A DNA stretch of 64,000 bases from Skeletonema tropicum (lineage: Eukaryota > Bacillariophyta > Thalassiosirophyceae > Thalassiosirales > Thalassiosiraceae): the NCBI GenBank assembly GCA_037178625.1, contig CM074132.1:3844001-3908000 (forward strand), given 5' to 3'. Below, piece after piece: positions 58,596-64,000 of the stretch. The notes under the pieces are model-generated. The model worked only from the letters and a program-made list of their open reading frames with translations. It made no database searches and was not told where the DNA came from. Every line of letters starts with the position of its first letter. The stretch's first letter is position 1. A program made the translations under genes and the position numbers.

Positions 58596-58968
58596 TCACG
58601 CCTGTATCTCTTCTGCGCTGCACTGAATCAGCTGTGTGAAGTTATCATCATTCACAAATACAGCCTACTTATATAATATCGTCTGACTCCCCCAAAGTAC
58701 ACAAGAGTTAACCTCTTCTCACCCTTGCTACATTCTACATACCGGTCGGCCGAATAAGCGGACGTGAAGAACATTGACGCTATATATATGTAGCTCACTC
58801 TCTTTGTCCTTGTAGCAACCTCTAAGAGCTTTTCCCAAAATGATTCAAGGTTGGAGAAATATATCTCTAGGTCTGTACGAGTGTCAAGTGTTGAGCTTTC
58901 GACATTAACGAGAAGGGCTTCTTGACGGATGTCACATTTCTTGGCGGCAACGAGAAGCTCTAGACATG
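58596..58968 (-). CDS. Hypothetical protein, last two exons (U2)
   Basis: Same two exons (58968-58799, 58631-58596). The candidate upstream exon carries a 2-bp deletion near 59118 that would shift its frame if it is coding. Confidence 0.4.
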
Positions 58969-59366
58969 CTGTAAGATAATGCATGAAAGCAACAAGAAGT
59001 AGAGACGACGACGATCGTGATAGAGCGAGTGATATACGTATTGGAACTGAGCCGTGACGTATATACACACTTTGTTGAGTAAATCTCAAGAGAGGGATGA
59101 GCATAACAAGATAGATCAAGCGAGCATTGGAATTGGACTTTGACAAGCAGTGCCATAAACAATATTTTTACATTTGACAAAAAACCACGAGACACATTAT
59201 GTATATATTGTACATTCTCATTCCTACAACCGAGCAGATGGAAACGCCAATTCACAATCCATCCCGCCTCTCTATCTCTCTCTAGAGAGAGAGAGAGAGA
59301 GAGAGAGGCAGCAAATAATGTGCCATGAGTCACAAGACACAAGACAACGATAGAATTATTTGGGCG

Positions 59367-59495
59367 CTACTTGGAGGACAGGCCCTGCTCGACTGCTAAA
59401 ACTAAACTTGCCATCTTGTTCCTGCCCTCTAGTAAAGGCCTTACGTCAACAGTCTCTGCTTGGTCCGAGTTGCGGTGGATGTATGGACGGTTATG
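59367..59495 (-). pseudogene. Diverged copy of the small-gene terminal exon (U2)
   Basis: Same as 31134-31262, preceded in U2 by a 17-bp insertion (about 59347-59363) and a longer CT/AG microsatellite (59269-59306). Confidence 0.5.
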
Positions 59496-59570
59496 ATCGC
59501 CCGCGCGTTAATATCACGTGCTAGCTAGAGAACTAATTTGTGATGAATCACTGCATCTCTTGCAGAAACT

Positions 59571-59672
59571 GGCACTTTTAACTTGTGACATTGCTCTAGA
59601 TAATTGTAGATAATTTCGCCCCTGGAGGGCCAACCATGACGTACTTTAAGATTTCCGTTAATTTTTTTTTTT
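59571..59672. other. 102-bp insertion, U2 only
   Basis: It interrupts a segment that is continuous in U0 (near 40) and U1 (near 31342). It begins GGCACTTTTAAC and ends in a run of 11-13 T. The first eight bases are inverted at 59681-59688 in the flank. No target duplication. Origin unclear. Confidence 0.8.
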
Positions 59673-60147
59673 GAAAAGAGAAAGTGCCAAGAACTCTTTT
59701 CAGTGCAATGAAGGGCAAGGCGTTGCTTGTAGTAGTTGCACATAGCTATACGTCTGCGGACGAGATTGCATTTATTCAAGATGGAAAGATTGTAGAGTGA
59801 GGCTCTTATCATGAACTCATGCTTTTGAGAGGAGGCTATTGCAGTCAGTGCAATTTTACATGTGATAGCCACCCTCAAAACATCGCATTCTGTAGGGAGT
59901 AAGGATGCTGACAAAGACCAAGACGAACAAAATGATATCCAAATTCTGCCGAGCAAGTGCTGGGAACATCAAGACAAGACGTCCGGCGCTGATAAGATAT
60001 GGAACATCTCTCAAGAGGGCTAAGATCAAGATCACATAAGTTCGTGTCATAAATTATTTACATCTTTTGAATGTACACTCTACCCAACACCTCTCATTCA
60101 CGCGAAAATTGGAACGCAAAGCATCAATCATCCCGATAGAGAAAGAG

Positions 60148-61013
60148 TTACTTGGCGGCAGGTGTGACAGGATAGGCCCTCAACTCCTCAAACTGCACAT
60201 CAACAGGCTGTGCTTGGTCCAAATAGCGGTGGATGAATGGACGGTAGCTGGCCGTGTCGATTTGTGGTATGCCGTATGAAGAGTGTGCTCAGAGAAGTAA
60301 ACGTTGAACTGCTCTTGAATCACAATGGAAGTAGGAACTACGAAGATTTCAAGTTGGGCAGGAAGATGTGTTGTTAGAAAGATGACTCGAAACGAAAAAT
60401 AAAGACATGTCAACAAGAATCTATCGCTATTGACATCAAATTGTTTGGGGGTATATGGGGGGACGTCACACAAGATGCTGACAGGGTTTGAATAATCAAG
60501 GTACTCCGGCAGGCTACAGATCCGGGGTCCTCCTCACCCTCCTAAAGGGATCACATCACTGAATCGCCCGCACATCCATAACTCTCAGCTTTTCTCCCAA
60601 TCAATCTCCATCTGTACGGAAACTGTGTGCTCTGGAACCCCAAACTCAGAGTGCGGTCCGAAGACGTTTAACATGCCCAGGGCCAATTTGTATAGCACCG
60701 GCTTCCACGGTGCTGAAGTTGTTGCTCGATCTCATCTACTGTTCTTCCCGATCATGAATCATGTAACTCACCTGTAATCATCGGCCATCGGCTGCGGTCG
60801 CCAGAAAAGCGCCTGCTTCAAGGCGGCGGCGATGCGTGCGGGTGAATGCAGTTGGGAGGGGCGGTGGGATATCGGCCGGCGAGCGGAGGGGAGTTGGCCG
60901 ACATGGTGGTTTGGTAGGAATGATGTTGACGGTTTGCTCGATGAAAAATTATGAGCTGTGCTCAGCAAGCAGAGGCAGCGGCATGTGGCTTGCGATAGCA
61001 ATTTGCCATCCAT
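60148..61013 (-). CDS. Unresolved multi-exon small gene (U2 copy)
   Basis: Third copy of the gene at 506-1372. It differs more than the other two: a 3-bp in-frame deletion and a Glu-to-Gln change near 60440-60460, a 6-bp insertion near 60555, and several substitutions in the first exon. The upstream DNA (61050-61300) is also more diverged than between U0 and U1. Confidence 0.45.
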
Positions 61014-61376
61014 GATTGAATGAATGGCTGTGAGAGCACCTCACGAAGCAGTCTGTCGGCATGATTGAATGAATTGCTAGAGCTTTTGGTCGGCATGATT
61101 GAATAACAGCATGAGATGATGCGGTCGGTGGCATCATGATTTTTTGAGCGAGGATTTTTTGGTCACGTTTGTTGGACAATTCGAGTACCGAGTTAACAAG
61201 CAAGGTTGAAGTTTAAGTTGGTACTTATCACAAATGAACAAGTTGTACTTACCTTTGTTAAGAAGTATGTACGATAAGTAGACTGTTGGGAATACATACC
61301 TACTTATCTAAGCTTTGTTGTACAGCAAACGAAAGCCAAAAAATGCACATACTTAGCTGCTATTTTATCACATAGA

Positions 61377-63410
61377 CTAATCAGATCGAACCCCTGGATA
61401 TCGAATGGTCATAAAAGCTTTAACAAGGTCATTTACGTGTTCTCGATCCATGGCAATCATCTCGAACTCGCTACTTTTATCTACCAATGAAGTGACCTGC
61501 GAAGAAGATTTTGACAGCTTTGAATGTATTATTTGTGCAGCTTTTTTGTAGAACGAGATAGTTTGCATCTCAGACTTGATCAAAATGGCACAATAATTAT
61601 CTTCTGCAGTTGCGTAGAGTCGTTCTCCGTCACCGCAACCGCGTATGAGAGAGTTGTTTTCACATTGTTCCATGGCTTGTTCGAGAGACAAGTGCAGGGC
61701 CTCCAATGCTCGAAGGTCATTCATCATTTCCTCTGCTTTGGTGGAACATGGAAGCGAATTGCCCAGCAGGTGGTCATCGTCACCAAATGATGTATCTTGA
61801 TACATCATTTCATCTAAATCTTCACCTCCCTCATCCTCCTCGTCTTCGCAATCATCCTCCTCGTCACAATCATTAAGAAAAGCTTCCAATCCTCCATCAT
61901 CATCTTCCTCTCCTTCTCTTTCATTAGCAACGTTACTATCAGCCTTCTCTTCTTGCAAATGTTTGTTGTTCGTGCCATCAATATCGTCATCTCGTCGTCC
62001 ACTACCATCATCGTGGAATAACTCCATTGCTTTGATGAAGAGGCCATAGGTATAGGACTTTGGACCACGTCGCAATTTCAGAGGAGGAAGATCTTCCTTT
62101 AATTCAATTTCTACCACATCGTTGCAAGAGCCTTCACGTTGGTATTCGATGCACAATCATCGTAGCAAAATCAATTTCAATTAGTGAACAAGTTCACGTG
62201 CGCAATTCATACTCATCATAAGAAAAAAGGTCTAGAGAAGAAACACTCCCAATCCAATTCACTTACCATCAGGCTCGACGTTATCAACAATACAAAATCC
62301 ATATCTCCCCAATAATGTAGTATTGCTCTTGGCGCCGTAAGTCATCTGTAGTTTTGTTCCATTCGCTACGATTGATTGACCTGCTGTTACTTTGACACCA
62401 CCACTCCTAACACCACCGCCGTGGTGGTTCCTTAAATTAGAAATAGCACTTGTTGCGTCATCAATAGCTGTCTTGATTCGCTTCGTTGATGGTTCTTCTC
62501 CGTCACTGCTCCCATCATGTTTATCCGTCTTTTCACCTTCGTGATACCTCTCATATCGAACATGAGCCACACACCCATCGTCACCATTTTTGACTCCATG
62601 CCCTCTCACATGGTTCAACAAATCCAACAATGGAATCATAACATCCACACCATCATATCCCAATCCATCAAATCCACGTGAGGTAACGAGTGCCATCATG
62701 TTGTCGTATTGTTCACATGTTGGAAATAAGGATGATTGACTCGTCTGCTTCTGATCATCTTTAGTTGCTGTATTGCTCTGCTGTTCTAATGTCTCTTTTT
62801 GTTGTTGTTGCATCCAAGCAGTCTTGATCAATTCATATTCACACTTGATACCCTTCTGCTCGTTGACGATTCGTTTGTATAACGATGTGCCTTGGAGGCG
62901 TCGCTTTAGAGTTTCAGCGTCCCATTGCCTTGGTAACAGCTGAAGATTATTGCACGCGGAGCATTTGTCAGCATCGTTCGTTGAATAGACTGGTAGAGTG
63001 GCAAGATATGGCTCATAAAAAGATGGCGATTGTCGCTTCCTTTGCTGCTGACGAGCAAGAAAGAGAGCCAACACAACATCCTGAGCATCATGATACAACG
63101 ATGCCTCGGCTTCGAGAGAATGGACCACTGCAAACAACGACTTGCCAAATTCTTCATCTGTCTCTACAGAGTGAAGGGATGGTAAGCATGCATCGGGTAT
63201 TCGCAGCAATGTGGTCCCAGCATCGACCGCACCGCCGCTGCAGCTTGATGGGTCGAAATATACCTGTCGCTGTGATTCATTGTAGCTCAATTGAGAATGG
63301 ACGAATCCTCCACTGCCCTGGATCCATCTCTTAGCGTTGCTCCAGATACTATCGGTGCAAGAGTTGATGCCATCATTGGCCTGGGCAACCTGCTTTGTCC
63401 CGCTGAGCAT
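61377..63410 (-). CDS. SET-domain protein lysine methyltransferase (U2 copy)
   Basis: Third copy: exons 63410-62267 and 62131-61377. It has Val334 like U1 and Ser324 like U0. The 5' leader has a 2-bp insertion near 63453, and from 63502 the upstream sequence is unrelated to that of the other copies, so its promoter differs. Catalytic motifs are intact. Confidence 0.85.
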
Positions 63411-63501
63411 GATGGATAAATAGATCGCATTGAAGAATGATACAACACCTCGTGTGACGGTCGGTGGAGGTGATGCACGCAGATCGTTCTGGCCGAGATT
63501 G

Positions 63502-64000
63502 TTTGTGGGGCTTTATCTAGGGGGGGGCATTTCATAAAAAGGGTTAGATAGAGGTTAAAATATAGTACTAATTCCAACGTATTTTTGATTGCCGGAGACG
63601 TTTCGAAGCGGTTCTTAAATTTTTTTGTGGAGGTGTACAGTCAGACCGAAACTCCATTTCATTCGACAAAGTTGTCGATGCCATGCTCATCGGGAACAAG
63701 GCAGCCGGTGTTCTGGTCAAGAAGCATTAAATTATACTAGCGTTTCAAAAGAAAACCAGACCGTGGTGACATCTTAAATACATTGTGGGAGGTCACCACG
63801 GTGGCCGATTTTCGAAAATTCCCCGAACGGACGAGATATTTCAGACCAAAACAACCATCACCACGATGAAAATTGTGCTGCCCGGATTGATCGTCCTCTC
63901 CACCAATACTATCTCCACCCCTCCCATATTAATCTGATCAGATGTCATCTATATGATGCTTACAAAGTTGCTGTGCGTTTCTGGATTCAGAATCGCCCCA
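63502..64000. other. Unique right flank of the tandem array
   Basis: It shares no sequence with the region upstream of the SET gene in U0 or U1. It begins with a G-rich run, is AT-rich near 63600 and provides the upstream region of the U2 SET gene. Apart from the possible exon at 63641-63730 no gene was recognised. Confidence 0.8.
63641..63730 (+). CDS. Possible terminal exon of a plus-strand gene
   Basis: After a possible acceptor (GTACAG) the frame reads a protein-like C-terminus (contains SISFDKVVDAMLIGNKAAGV) ending in TAA at 63728-63730. No upstream exon seen. It would be convergent to nothing in the window and divergent from the SET gene. Weak evidence. Confidence 0.3.
   Translation, partial: SDRNSISFDKVVDAMLIGNKAAGVLVKKH

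Larger units (their letters stand above)
35209..63501 (+). repeat. Tandem segmental repeat, full unit U2 (28,293 bp)
   Basis: Second complete unit, directly repeated after U1. It has empty sites for the three large U1 insertions, a deletion replaced by 6 bp at 57179-57184, a 102-bp insertion at 59571-59672 and several small indels. It ends abruptly at 63501 within the 5' flank of the SET gene. Confidence 0.95.

Overview
The window looks like nuclear DNA of a stramenopile, most likely a diatom. GT-AG introns of about 100-140 bp interrupt the recognisable genes. There is a secreted protein with a long Pro-Ser-Ser-Asp/Glu linker and Cys-rich repeats of the kind common in diatoms. There are SWIM-type Mutator-like transposase pieces, a Ty1/copia relic and many small inverted-repeat elements. 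No prokaryotic operons, rRNA or CRISPR were seen. The species assignment is inference.

The dominant feature is a direct tandem array. Almost the whole window is one ~28-31 kb segment repeated: the tail of one unit (1-3845, 'U0'), a full unit (3846-35208, 'U1') and a second full unit (35209-63501, 'U2'). After 63501 the sequence becomes unrelated. The units are nearly identical base for base. They differ mainly by whole insertions: U1 carries a 152-bp foldback element, a 1.32-kb Mutator-like non-autonomous element with 9-bp target duplication, and a miniature LTR element with identical LTRs and a second element nested inside it. All three sites are empty in U2. U2 has lost 451 bp of U1 sequence, and smaller indels occur throughout.

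Layout of one unit (U1 coordinates): 3.9-9.3 kb, gene-poor, with palindromic repeats and the U1-only insertions; 9.5-11.7 kb, fragmentary coding sequence of unknown family; 12.8-15.0 kb, a hAT-like MITE, one copy of a 0.6-kb dispersed repeat and a decayed copia Pol; 15.4-16.4 kb, SWIM-finger transposase C-terminal relic; 18.0-19.8 kb, the secreted PSS-rich/Cys-repeat gene (548 aa, three exons); 20.1-23.8 kb, a Mutator-like element with an N-terminal transposase ORF (intact in U2, interrupted in U1); 23.8-27.06 kb, a second transposon with ~465-bp terminal inverted repeats and two convergent genes; 27.07-29.1 kb, a TTAA-flanked element; 29.2-29.6 kb, a MITE; 29.6-32.7 kb, small genes of unknown function; 33.1-35.1 kb, a SET-domain lysine methyltransferase gene (632 aa, two exons), present three times in the window.

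The unit junction lies 89 bp upstream of the SET gene start codon, so the promoters of the U0 and U1 copies are made of the start of the next unit, while the U2 copy has the unique right flank. The array may be a true segmental duplication or an assembly that placed two haplotypes in series; the sequence alone cannot decide. Gene models were built by eye from reading frames and splice motifs.
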